A DNA stretch of 64,000 nucleotides from Megascapheus bottae (taxonomy: Eukaryota; Chordata; Mammalia; Rodentia; Geomyidae): contig JANJXV010000020.1 of NCBI GenBank assembly GCA_024803745.1, positions 18,640,777-18,704,776 on the forward strand. The letters are read 5' to 3'. Position 1 is the stretch's first letter. Each line of letters begins with the position of its first letter. The position numbers and the translations under genes are program-made. Below the pieces are notes generated by a model. It had not been told where the DNA came from. It ran no database searches and saw only the letters and a list, made by a program, of their open reading frames with translations. Below, piece after piece: positions 9,540 to 20,090 of the stretch.

Positions 9540-12500
9540 AAACTAACCCTAATCCCAGTAGAAGGAAGCAAATTATTAAAATCAAAACAGAATTAAATGA
9601 AACACAGTAAAAAAAAAACTATAGAAAGAATCAGCAAAACAAGGAGTTGGTTCTTTGAAAAAATTAACAAAATTGACAGACCCTTAGCAAATCTTACCAA
9701 AAAAAAGAAGAGAGCACACCCAAATAAACAAAATCACAGATGAGAATGGTAATATCATGACAAAAATTACCAAGATCCAAACCTTTATGCCAATAAATTT
9801 GAGAATCTAGAAGAAATGGATGAATTTCTAGCCAATATTAACATACCCACACTGAACCAAGAAGACCTAATCCAACTAAACAGACCTATTTCAAGCACTG
9901 ACATAGAAATGGCAATAAGAGACCTTCCATCCAAGAAAAGCCCAGGGCCAGATGGATTCACAGCTGAATTCTATAAGGTCTTCAAAGCAGAGCTCACACC
10001 AATACTCCTCAAGCTCTTCAACAAAATTGAAAATGAAGGCTGTTTGACAAACTCATTCTACAAAGCCACTATAACCCACATCCCAAAACCAGACAGAGAT
10101 TCATCAAAGGAAGAGAACTATAGACCCATTTCTTTGATGAATATTGACGCAAAAACTCTCAACAAAATACAGGCCAACTGTCTTCAGCAACTCATCAAAA
10201 ACATACATCACGATCAAACAAGATACATCACAGGGTTGCAAAGCTGATTCAATACATGCAAGTCAAAAAATATAATTCATCGCATAAACAGGAGCAAAGA
10301 ATAACATGATTGTCTCAATAGGTGCAGAAAAGGCATTTAAAAAGATCCAACACCCCTTTATGCTAAAAGCTCTGGAGAAACTAGGAATCCATGGAACATT
10401 CCTCAGTATAATAAAGGCTGTGTAGGCTGGGAGTTTGGCCTAGTGGTAGAGTGCTTGCCTAGCATGCACGAAGACCCGGGTTCGATTCCTCAGTACTACA
10501 TACATAGAAAAAAGCCAGAAGTGGTGCTGAGGCTCAAGTGGTAGAGCTCTAGCCTTGAGAAAGTCCAAGGACAGTGCTCAGGACCTGAGCTCAAGCCCAG
10601 GACTGGCAAAAAAAAGTAAAAAATAAAATAAAATAAAGGCTGTGTATGACAAACCCACAGCTAGCATTATACTTAATGGTGAAAAGCTAAAGCCATTTCC
10701 TCTAAAATCAGGAATGAGACAAGGATGCCCACTCTCTCCACTCCCCCTTAACAGAGTATTAGAATACCTAGCCAGAGCAATAAGGCAAGAAGCAAACAAA
10801 AGGGGGATCCAGCTTCTTGAGCTGATTCAAAACTTTGGCAAGGTAGCACGGTATAAAATTAACCCTCAAAAATCAACCACCTTCCTATATGCCAACAATG
10901 AGAGGAAGGAGGTAATAATCAGGAAAGCAACTCCTTTTGCAATATCCACAAAGAAAATGAAGTACCTAGGAGTTAACTTAACTAAGAATGGAAAGGACCT
11001 TTTTGATAAAAACTTTAAAACCCTGAGAAAGGAAATTAAGGCAGAACTGAGGAAATGGAAAAAACCTCCCATGCTCCTGGATTGCAAGAATTAACATTGT
11101 GAAAATGACAATCTTGCCAAGGGCTATCTACAAATTCAACGCAATACCCATTAATACCCCAATGTCATTCTTTAAAGAAATAGAAGAGGCAATCCAAAAT
11201 TTCAAATGGAACAATAAAAGACCCCGTATAGCAAAAAACACTTCTTAGAAGAAAGAACAGCACAGGAGGAATTTCAATAACAAACTTTAGATGCTATTAC
11301 AGAGTTATAATGACCAAAACAGCTTTGTACTGGCACAAGAACAGGCCCAAAAGAATATAATTGAGGACCCAGATATAAACCCTCAGAACTATGGGCACCT
11401 AATCTTTGATAAGGGAGCCAAAAAATGGAATGGAAGAAAGACAACCTCTTCAACAAATGGTGCTGGCAGATCTGGTTAAGCACCTGCAGAAAACTAAAGT
11501 TGGATCCTTCTTTGTTACCCTGCACCAGGATTAACTCCAAATGGATCAAAGACCTCGAGGTAAAAGAAGATACACTAAAAACTTTACAAGAAGGAATAGA
11601 AGATACACTAGCCTCCTTGGCACAGGTCAAAACTTTCTTAATGAGGACCCAGAAACATAACAAATCAGAGAAAGTCTGGCTAAGTGTGACTGCATTAAAC
11701 TGCAGAGCTTCTGTATGGCAAAGGACATATCCTAGAAAGCCTACAGAGTAGGAGATCTTCACTAACCATACAATGGACAAAGGCCTCATATCTAAAATAT
11801 ATCAACAGCTCAAAAAATTGAATCACTCCAAAACTAATCTCCAAAGAAACAACCATCCCATTAAAAGATGGGCCAAAGACTTAAAGAGAGTCCTCTATGA
11901 AAAAGACATAAGAATGGCCTATGGACACATGAAGAAATGCTCGACATCTTTGGCCATAAAAGAAATGCAAATCAAAATAACTCTAAGATTCCACCTCACT
12001 CCAGTTAAAATGGCCATGATCAAGAAATCGAATAACAACAGAAGGGGATGTGGCCAGGAGGGAACACTACTACACTGTTGGTGGGAGTGCAAACTTGTTC
12101 AACTACTATGAAAAGCAGTATGGCAGTCCCTTAAAAGACTAAACATAGAGCTCCTTATGACCCAGCAATTCCACTCCTTGGCATTTACCCAATCATCCAG
12201 ATGCAAGGACATACTAAATCCACTAGCACAACAATGTTCATTGCAGCACTATTTACCATAGCAAAGATATGGAACCAACCCAGATGCCCCTCAGTTGGTG
12301 AGTGGATCAACAAGATGTGGTATTTATACACAATGGAATTCTATGCTGCTATTGGAAAGAATGACATTGCCCCATTTTTCAGACTTAGAAAAATCATATT
12401 AAGTGAAGTAAGCCAGACTCAAAGGAACTTAGGCTCAATGGTTTCCCCCATTTTTCATAACCAGGAGAAACATTGGGCTCTCCTAGCAGAGATTTACAAT

Positions 12501-12566
12501 AGAGCAAAACCTAGATACATAAGGCCATATAGAATGAAGCTAAATGAAAGGACCTCCAGGATATAG
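9540..12566 (+). pseudogene. Broken L1 ORF2 (reverse transcriptase and C-terminal region)
   Basis: ORF2 normally encodes an endonuclease and reverse transcriptase that performs target-primed reverse transcription. The first open stretch (9816-10247) has the early RT blocks [20 protein letters not shown] and NYRPISLMN. After the SINE, 10642-11094 has MRQGCPLSP and then jumps from KRGIQ straight to LLELIQNF near 10812, so the FADD-type catalytic box present in active L1s is deleted. Downstream frames (11425-11751, 11773-12111, 12201-12566) cover the C-terminal region but are split by frameshifts. It cannot encode an active enzyme. Confidence 0.92.
10410..10646 (+). mobile_element. Family A SINE nested in L1
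   Basis: The SINE body (10425-10631) is flanked by perfect 15-bp TSDs (AATAAAGGCTGTGTA) at 10410-10424 and 10632-10646. It splits the RT domain between the KSPGPDGF and RQGCPLSP blocks. It must be younger than the host L1. Its sequence is close to the family consensus. Confidence 0.95.
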
Positions 12567-12839
12567 AAACAAAAGCCATATGAGTGATTGTTGTCCTTAA
12601 TGTGCTATGTTATCTCTCATCTCTTTTGCTTTCCCTTGGCTATTTCATATTGTTACAGTATTTCAACTTGTTGTCTGATATATTGTATGTACACATATTT
12701 GGTTATTTGAAATCAGATAGAGAAGGGGGAAACAAGACATGAGACAGGTTATCAATGTATGTGAAGTAATGCACCTTATATCTGGTGAATATAATGTAAT
12801 CCTTCTATTAATTACAATAAAAATATATGAAAGAAAAAA

Positions 12840-12975
12840 GTAATGTAAAGAGGACTATGAAGAAAAAAATATATAACACCTATAAAATGGAGCACAGGCA
12901 TGGTGCACTGTCTACTTCTTTGGTTTATAAGGACAGAATAAACATCTAACACAAAATGGTCAAAAAAAAGAAAAA
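12840..12975 (+). other. 3'-transduced flank of the L1
   Basis: This DNA lies after the L1 terminus and before the TSD, and it matches nothing in the other L1 copies here. It carries AATAAA at 12937-12942, about 19 bases before an A-rich tail (12962-12975). This is the layout expected when L1 transcription reads through its own weak signal and stops at a downstream one. The segment should match unique DNA beside the source L1 elsewhere in the genome. Confidence 0.85.
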
Positions 12976-12989
12976 AGATATGTGCTATC

Positions 12990-14230
12990 TACATTCTCTT
13001 TCTTCTATTAGCCTCATCTAACAAAATATATTGGTTTCTGGAAACCAATATATTCCTTGGCTACTGATTCTTCTCAAGACACTATGTGGACTCTGACTAT
13101 CTCCACTTGACACTTGAGAAGTTATAAAGAGACATTTCATCTCAAATTCTGAACAGAAACAAGGATGTAGGCTTGCTTCTATTACCATTTTGTTGTTAAA
13201 TATTATTGTACGTGGGTGTTGGTAAAGATATCCAGTGAATAAGTACAAATCAGTAACTGTTTCTGACTGCATCCTTAAGAAGCCTGACCCTGTCATTTTG
13301 AATTCTGACTTTGTGTCCAGGTAGTGGCTCTGGGAAGACGTTGTGCTTTTATTAGATGTAGATGGCAAGCTGTAGATGGCGGTTTATTTTAGAAAATAAT
13401 ATATATGAAGATACAAGAGGATATAGGATTGTATAGCAGATACTCCCATATTGTAATACAGATCTGAAAAAATCTGCAGTCTTTCAGAGCCTCAGAGCAA
13501 AGACTATCCACTCTAGGATGACCCACGGGAAAAGAAAATGTTACATGTTTAAATGTCATCCTTTCTCTATCTTTGAATGAGGGAGGCTATTTTGAAGACA
13601 ATCTAGCTTCTGCTCAAGTGAGGTGGGCCTGAAAAAGTTCATAGATGATCTCTCCCAGGCCCCTGACTTTTGTCTTTAAGGGGCAACTCTGTGCATCTCT
13701 ATAGTGCTTGCCTCAGGCATAGAACCACTCATTGACAACCAGATACCGAAAAGAAACATGTCTTTCATCAAGAGGTTTTGAATGTGGATTCTCATAAGGA
13801 ATTGAGTGATCAGTAAAGACATAGGGAATTATACTAGGCTGTGCTTGCCTCATTTTTCTAACAACTAACTTCAGTCTTTGAATTGTCACTTTTCCTTGAG
13901 AAGAGGAAAATGAGCTAAGATATCTTACAATCATCTTTCTCTTAAAATATGTAAAAGAAAGAAGAGTACCAAAATCAAGATAATAAAGTCCATAATGATC
14001 CCATTTCAGCAGATTTCTCCTTCATGTTGCTTAGGTTATGACTATCACAATACTATCAGATAAAATGAGTTTTAACCAACAAAGATCAATATGTTACTGA
14101 AAAAAATTTGATAGATATTTATTATACTTTCTTTCAAATCTTTTACAATCTCAAGTCAACAAAGTTACCTTGTTCTTTCTGTATAAATAATCTTTACAAA
14201 GATTAAAAATCAATTGAAAAAAGTAACGTT
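12990..14230. other. Unique sequence with a short perfect hairpin
   Basis: Apart from the hairpin at 13025-13054, no gene or repeat was recognised. Minus-strand frames of 116 and 73 codons here have no recognisable domain. Confidence 0.4.
13025..13054. repeat. 13-bp perfect hairpin, 4-base loop
   Basis: Arms AATATATTGGTTT (13025-13037) and AAACCAATATATT (13042-13054) are exact reverse complements around CTGG. No function is evident. Confidence 0.85.
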
Positions 14231-14318
14231 AGGGGTCAGGTGTTTGGCCTACTGGTAGAGTGCTCGACTAGCATGCACGAATACCTTGGTTCAATTTCTT
14301 GGTACTACATATATAGAA
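14231..14318 (+). mobile_element. 5' half of a family A SINE fused to L1
   Basis: The full SINE 5' end (GGGGTCAGGTGTTTGGCC) and B box are present. The sequence stops in the A-rich linker ATATATAGAAAAAA and continues directly as L1 ORF2 (AATCAACTGCCTTCC). The missing right half is not found beyond the L1 3' end, so this is not simply an L1 inserted into a SINE. Confidence 0.85.
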
Positions 14319-15947
14319 AAAAAATCAACTGCCTTCCTTTATGCCAACAGTGAGAGGAACGAGGCAATAATCAGGAAAGAAACTCCTTTCACAATAGCCT
14401 CAAAGAAAATAAAGTACCTAGGAATTAGCTTAAAGGACCTTTTTGACGAAAACATTAAAACCCTAAAAAAGGAAATTAAAGCCGAACTAAGGAAATGGAA
14501 AAACCTCCCATGCTCCTGGATTGGAAGAATCAACATTGTGAAAATGACAATCTTGCCAAGAGCTATCTACAAATTCAATGCAATACCCATCAACATCCCA
14601 ATGTCATTCTTTAAAGAAATAGAAGAGGCAATCCAAAATTTCATATGGAATAATAAAAGACCCCATATAGCAAAAACACTTCTTAGCAGAAAGAACAGCG
14701 CTGGAGGAATTTCAATTCCAAACTTTAGACTCTATTACAAAGCTATAATTCTCAAAACAGCTTGGTACTGGCACAGGAACAGGCCTGAAGACCAATGGAA
14801 TAGAACTGAGGACCCAGATATTAAACCACAGACCTATGGCCACCTAATCTTTGACAAGGGAGCCAAAAAAATAGAATGGAAGAAAGACAGCCTCTTCAAC
14901 AAGTTGTGCTGGCAGAACTGGTTAAGCACCTGCAGAAAACTAAAGCTGGATCCTTCTTTGTCACCTTGTACTAGAATTAACTCCAAATGGATCAAAGACC
15001 TGGAGGTAAAAGCTGACACACTGAAAACTCTACAGGAAGGAATAGGAGATACACTAGGCCTCCTTGGCACAGGTCGAAACTTTCTTAATAAGGACCAAGA
15101 ATCACAACAAATCAGAGAAAGGCTAGATAAGTGGGACTGCATTAAACTGCAGAGCTTTTGTATGGCAAAGGACATAGCTAGTAAACTAATCAGGAAGCCT
15201 AGAGAGTGGGAGAAGATCTTCACCAACCAAACAACGGACAAAGGCCTCATATCTAAAATATATCAACAACTCAAAAAATTGAATCACTCCAAAACTAACC
15301 TCCAAAGTAACAACCATCCCATTAAAAAATGGGCCAAAGACTTAAAGAGAGTCTTCTCTGAAGAAGAAACAAAAATGGCCTATAGACACATGAAGAAATG
15401 CTCAACATCTCTGGTCATAAAAGAAATGCAAATCAAAACAACTCTAAGATTCCACCTCACTCCAGCTAGAATGGCCAGGATCAGGAGAACGAATGACAAC
15501 AAATGCTGGAGGGGATGTGGCCAGGAGGGATCACTACTACACTGTTGGTGGGAGTGCAAACTCGTTCAACCACTATGGAAAGCAGTGTGGCAGTGCCTCA
15601 AAAGGTTAAACATAGAGCTCCCCTATGACCCAGCAATTCCACTACTTGGCATTTACCCAACCACCCAGAAACAAGGACATACTAAGCCCACTAGCACAAC
15701 AATGTTCATTGCAGCACTATTCACCATAGCAAAGATATGGAACCAACCTAGATGTCCCTCAGTTGATGAGTGGATCAACAAGTTGTGGTATTTGTACACA
15801 ATGGAATTCTATGCTGCTGTCAGAAAGCATGACAGTGCCCCGTTTGTTAGGAAATGGAAAGACTTAGAAAAAATCATATTAAGTGAAGTAAGCCAGACTC
15901 AAAGGAACTTAGGCTCAATGGTTTCCCTCATTTGTCATAATCAGTAG
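14319..15947 (+). pseudogene. Open C-terminal fragment of L1 ORF2
   Basis: About 540 L1 codons are uninterrupted, against roughly 1,270 for full-length ORF2. The nominal ATG at 14286 lies in the fused SINE. Visible landmarks are YANSERNEAIIRK, KIKYLGISL (RT thumb side), FIWNNKRP, SRKNSAGGISIPNFRLYY and a Cys-rich segment with C-x3-C and HCWWEC, the zinc-knuckle-like region of the L1 C-terminus. The N-terminal endonuclease and the RT active site are missing, so no catalysis is expected. The intact frame implies recent insertion. Confidence 0.9.
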
Positions 15948-16204
15948 AAACCTTGGGCTCTACTAGCAGAGATTTGCAATAGAGCAAAATCTTGATACAT
16001 AAGGACATATAATGTGAAGCTAATTGAAAGGACCTCCAGGATAGTGAAACAAAAGCCATATAATGAATGATTGTTGTCCTTAATGTACTATGTTGTCTCT
16101 CATCTCCTTTGCTGTCCCTTGGTTATCTCATATTGGTATAGTATCTCACTTTGTTATCTGATATATTGAATTTATTTGTATTTGGATATTTGAAATTTGA
16201 TAGG

Positions 16205-16250
16205 GAAGGGGGGAAAACCAAGACCGGTAGGGGGTGTGGGGGGGGGAGGG
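16205..16250 (+). repeat. G-rich tract in L1 3' UTR (G-quadruplex candidate)
   Basis: Several runs of four to nine G lie within 46 bases, as in the 3' UTRs of many mammalian L1s. A related G-rich tract occurs at 53693-53720 in the 52.2 kb L1. Confidence 0.75.
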
Positions 16251-16365
16251 AAACGGGTACCAAGACATGTGAAAGGGTATCAATGTATGTGAATTAATGC
16301 ACCTTCTATCTGGCAAATATCATGTAACCCTTTTACTAATTACAATAAAAAAAATAATAAAAAAA

Positions 16366-19354
16366 GAATTTATAACAAGGTTTTGAGGAAAGCTCAGAGC
16401 AGTACAATTATTATACCAGTTAACAATACTTTAGTTTAATAATGCTGTACAATACTGGACTCCATCCATTGTAGCCTAGGAAGAGATGTATCCTAGTGGT
16501 CTGTCTCAAAATCTTTTACTTTCTCCAGTCAAACCACCAGCCTCTCTTTGGTAAAGGTATTTGTGTCTAACTTAGGACATATCTAAATAATGCTGGATCA
16601 TTTCACTATCTCATAGTCCTTGATTTAATCAACTTCAAAGTCTCTTTTATCATATAAAGTAACAGTCACAGATTCCAAAGTCTGGAACTTGCACATCTTT
16701 CTGAGCAGTTACTCAATTGTCCACAAAATACCAGTTTTGTGATATATAATCAGGCTGACTGGCCCCATTTAAAGACAAGATCATAAATGACAAATGATCC
16801 TCTAAATCTCTGAAACTTCATTACCCTAACATTACCCAAACTAAGACTCCATTCCCTTTGCCTTACTCCACTAGTTCTTTCATCCCTAGCCATATGTCCT
16901 TATTTCATTTTCTCTTCATGGGTGATGACCTTGATTAACAGATTTAATTTCATTAAAATTTATCTGCCTACTGAAAACTAAACTTCTACATCAATTTCCC
17001 CCACCATTTTAATTTACAATACAGGAACTGTCCTTGTTTTTAATAAAATAATCTAACCTATATTTATTTGATTTCATGACTACCTATCTTCTAATGAGCT
17101 TGGCTCTTGAAATGATTGGTTTATTTACATTGAATCAATATGTGCAGCATATTATAGACTGTTCCCTCTTTATAAAAACTATTCTAGCCCACATTATCCT
17201 GCTTTTATTTCTCTGTTTGGTTCCTCTTACTGCAAAAGTTGTCTGTTGACTCTATCTTCTGTTCTTTATTTCCCAACCTTGCCTAAGCAGACTTATCATT
17301 TAATTAAAATAGTTCTTTATAGAAGATGTCTAGAATCACAAACTTCACCTCCCATGTTATCTATGAACTACATTGAATTTTCCTAAACTTCTCTCAAATA
17401 CTTTCGCTACTTTCTTTTTCTCATAATACCTTCCTTTCTGAATTTCTGTTGTTAAATTCTCCCTTGCCCTTTCTTCAACATTACTATTTTCTCACTATTT
17501 CTCAAGGAGTCAACTGGCTCCTTCCCTGATTTTTTTCTAAATATTGGAAGATAACAAATGGGCCTTAATTTTTTTTATTCTTTCTACAATTTCTCCCCAA
17601 ATTATCATACTTAGTTCTCAGGTTTGCCACTCATGTGCTATTGGGTCATGAATATTAATGAACTCTAATGAATTCTGGGCTCACAGGTGCAATATCTAAT
17701 ACTTAAATTGGGATTACCATTTTATCTCCGTCTTAAAAGTGTTGTTCTTTCAATCTTTCCAATATAATGACTATGATAAAATTACTCAACTAAGTAACAA
17801 GCTAAGAGTTATTCTGGTTTTGTTCTTTTACCAACTACTTACACCAAATGGGTCAACTAGTCTTTTTGGCTCTATGTCTTAAAATATATTCTTAGCAATT
17901 AATAACTCCTTACTTCTGTATTATCACCTTAAAATCAATACACCATTACTTCATTGAAGTAGTCACTCAATTATATCTCTTCTTCCACATTTAGCTCCCT
18001 TCTCTGCAGTCTCTATGGTCTGAGTTTGGGATTATGTCACTTGTGTGCTTGTCAATCACTAAAGACCTCTACTTCCTACATTGCTAACCTGAATGTGACT
18101 CTTGATTGACTGTTCTTCCTCTATATCTCCACTGATGGAATTCAAAGGCAGGTTCCAAACGATTTCTTCCTATCTCAAGGGTGCTCCCTCTTGTTACTCA
18201 TTTTGGCAGCGCGTTTAGTCTTCAGTCCCAATCATCCTGTGGTTATCCTTATTTGTCCCATACCTGCAGCATTTTACATGGGCTCCCTCAACCAAAGTTA
18301 CAAAAGCAACCATTTAGCTTCATGCTAAGGATTTATTGCTAAGAACTAATTACCATTGTATCACTCCTTATGTAAAGCTTTGCATCTATAGTACAACATG
18401 GTGCTTTATTGATGGCTTTGAGATTGGTTGTGCAACTCCCTGTCATAAGAAAGGAATATAAAGAAAAATACTAGGTTAGAATCTACTATCAGAATTTGGA
18501 AAACCTCGACATTGTCTAACAAATCACATCCAGTATGTTTTATAAAATTAATTTATTTTGGTCTGGTATTTATTGCTCCTTATGTGGAGCAATGAATAAA
18601 TGTGGAAACATAAGTAAATGTCCTTTTATGCTAATGGGTAAAACTTGAGTTTCAGGGTGCTACTGTCAGTGTAGGTATTTCATTTTGATTGTGCTGCAAA
18701 TATAGGCTAAATTTTAACTTTGTCCTATTGATTCTTTGTTTCTAGCCCTACAAATGTTTCTAAGAAACTCAACAGTTTTGCCTCATTGCTTTAAGTTTAT
18801 GAGCCCCATGACTGAATTCATGGAGCATTAGAATTGATGGATTGCCCAATCAGTCCTGTAAAATATTCAAGTTTAGAAGTCACCACAGAGGATTAGGGTA
18901 CCTTCTACTTTTGCAGAAGCACATTTGTCATTCTCTTTTGCTACCATCCACATAAAAATGCATGTTGGCAGGTGACTTAGATGTAAAACATTGTCTGGAT
19001 GGCTTAAAACTTTTACCCTTCAATTTTAAAAAGGGCTTTTAGCAAATATTTTTGAGTTTCATTTTGGTCTTAAAAAGAAGTGTAGACATTCTTTGTATTA
19101 CCTACTTAACTAAAAAGGAAATAGCATTTCAAGATACATGTTGAAAGGAACATCAAGACATCATTAAAAAAAGAAACATTTTGACCTGTGTCTTTGACAC
19201 CAATCATATGAAACCAGTACTTCTTCCTCCACTGCAAGAGTATAAACATTCCTTATTTAATTTTTTTTAAATTACAATCTGTGGCAAGGATTTCATTACA
19301 TAATATGAAGCTGATGTTCATAAAGCAACAAACTGAATTAAAATTAACTACCCC
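16366..19354. other. Long interval without clear features
   Basis: No open frame or SINE was found. The stretch 17700-18060 reads like a degraded old interspersed repeat (for example TTTTTGGCTCTATGTCTT), but the family was not recognised. A short perfect 8-bp hairpin (ATTGCTCC / GGAGCAAT) lies near 18567-18588. Confidence 0.35.
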
Positions 19355-19503
19355 AAGAGTCACAGCCCCATTTTCCCTTTTCTAGTGATTAATTGGAGAT
19401 AAGAGTCACACAGTCTTTAGTGCCTGGGCTGTCTTTGAACTTCAATCCTCAGATCTCAGTCTCCAGAGTAGCTAGGATTACAGGCATGAGCCACTGTGCC
19501 CCA
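19355..19503 (-). mobile_element. Partial family B SINE
   Basis: The B1-like part (CAGATCTCAGTCTCC, GGATTACAGGCATGAGCC) and the bridge are present. The ID-like 3' part and tail are missing. Confidence 0.8.
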
Positions 19504-19927
19504 CTGTTAACTTTTTTCCACCCAGAATATGGTATTGCTTCAAATCATATTAAAATTTATAATTAAGTGAACAAAAATTTTAATTATTACTTTTGACTAA
19601 GAATATTTAGTAAGTCTCTAAGTTTAGAAGGCACTGTGTAGATTCCCCTTGATATTTTAATTTAGCCTTTTGATTTGGAAATGTGACACACAGAGGCATT
19701 CAGTTTCAGATATGACCGTAAGCTGTGGTTTGTACTTTGTCAGTACAGAAATCAAGAAGATTTTTTAAAATTTCACACTTTAAATGTGTACATTTACACA
19801 GGATTGTAATGTGTGACATTACAGTCATACATCATATAATGAGAAAACTTTGGAGTCAGCAGTAGGCCACATGCATTATGGTAGTTACACAGAGACATCG
19901 TAGCTATCATGATGTTGCAGGATTAGT

Positions 19928-20090
19928 GATTTACCACTTGAGCCACAACTCTACTTCTAGTTTCTTGGTGGGAATTGGAAACAAGAATCTTACAGACTTT
20001 CCTGCCAATGCTGGATCTAAACTGCAATCTTCAGATCTCAGCCTCCTGAGTATCTAGGATTAAAGCTGTGAGCCTCAGGCTCCCAGCTTA
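19928..20090 (-). mobile_element. Old partial family B SINE
   Basis: Recognisable blocks are ACTTGAGCCACAACTC, CAGATCTCAGCCTCCTGAG and GTGAGCC. The copy is more diverged than the 19355 copy and lacks its tail. Confidence 0.7.

Larger units (their letters stand above)
9497..12989 (+). mobile_element. 5'-truncated L1 with nested SINE and 3' transduction
   Basis: Perfect 14-bp TSDs (AGATATGTGCTATC) at 9497-9510 and 12976-12989 bracket the whole insertion. The L1 part runs from about 9525, in ORF2 upstream of the reverse transcriptase domain, to its own 3' end near 12838. It is followed by about 122 bp of non-L1 DNA with its own AATAAA and a second A tail. ORF1 and the endonuclease domain are absent. 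A family A SINE interrupts it at 10425-10631. Confidence 0.93.
14319..16365 (+). mobile_element. 5'-truncated L1, youngest-looking copy
   Basis: The element runs from within ORF2, downstream of the catalytic box, through the ORF2 stop at 15945-15947 and a 3' UTR of about 400 bp to an AATAAA-containing A-rich end. The 3' UTR contains a G-rich tract near 16205-16250. ORF2 remains open, unlike every other L1 here. No clear TSD was found around either the L1 or the SINE-L1 unit. Confidence 0.92.

Noticed and set aside
11274..11789. 171-codon minus-strand frame
   Set aside because: It is the antisense shadow of L1 ORF2; the matching antisense frame occurs at 14834-15250.
16366..16500. Search for a TSD partner of the SINE-L1 chimera
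   Set aside because: Sequences after the A-rich end (GAATTTATAACAAGG) do not match the left flank (AAGTAACGTTA) convincingly, so no TSD is claimed.
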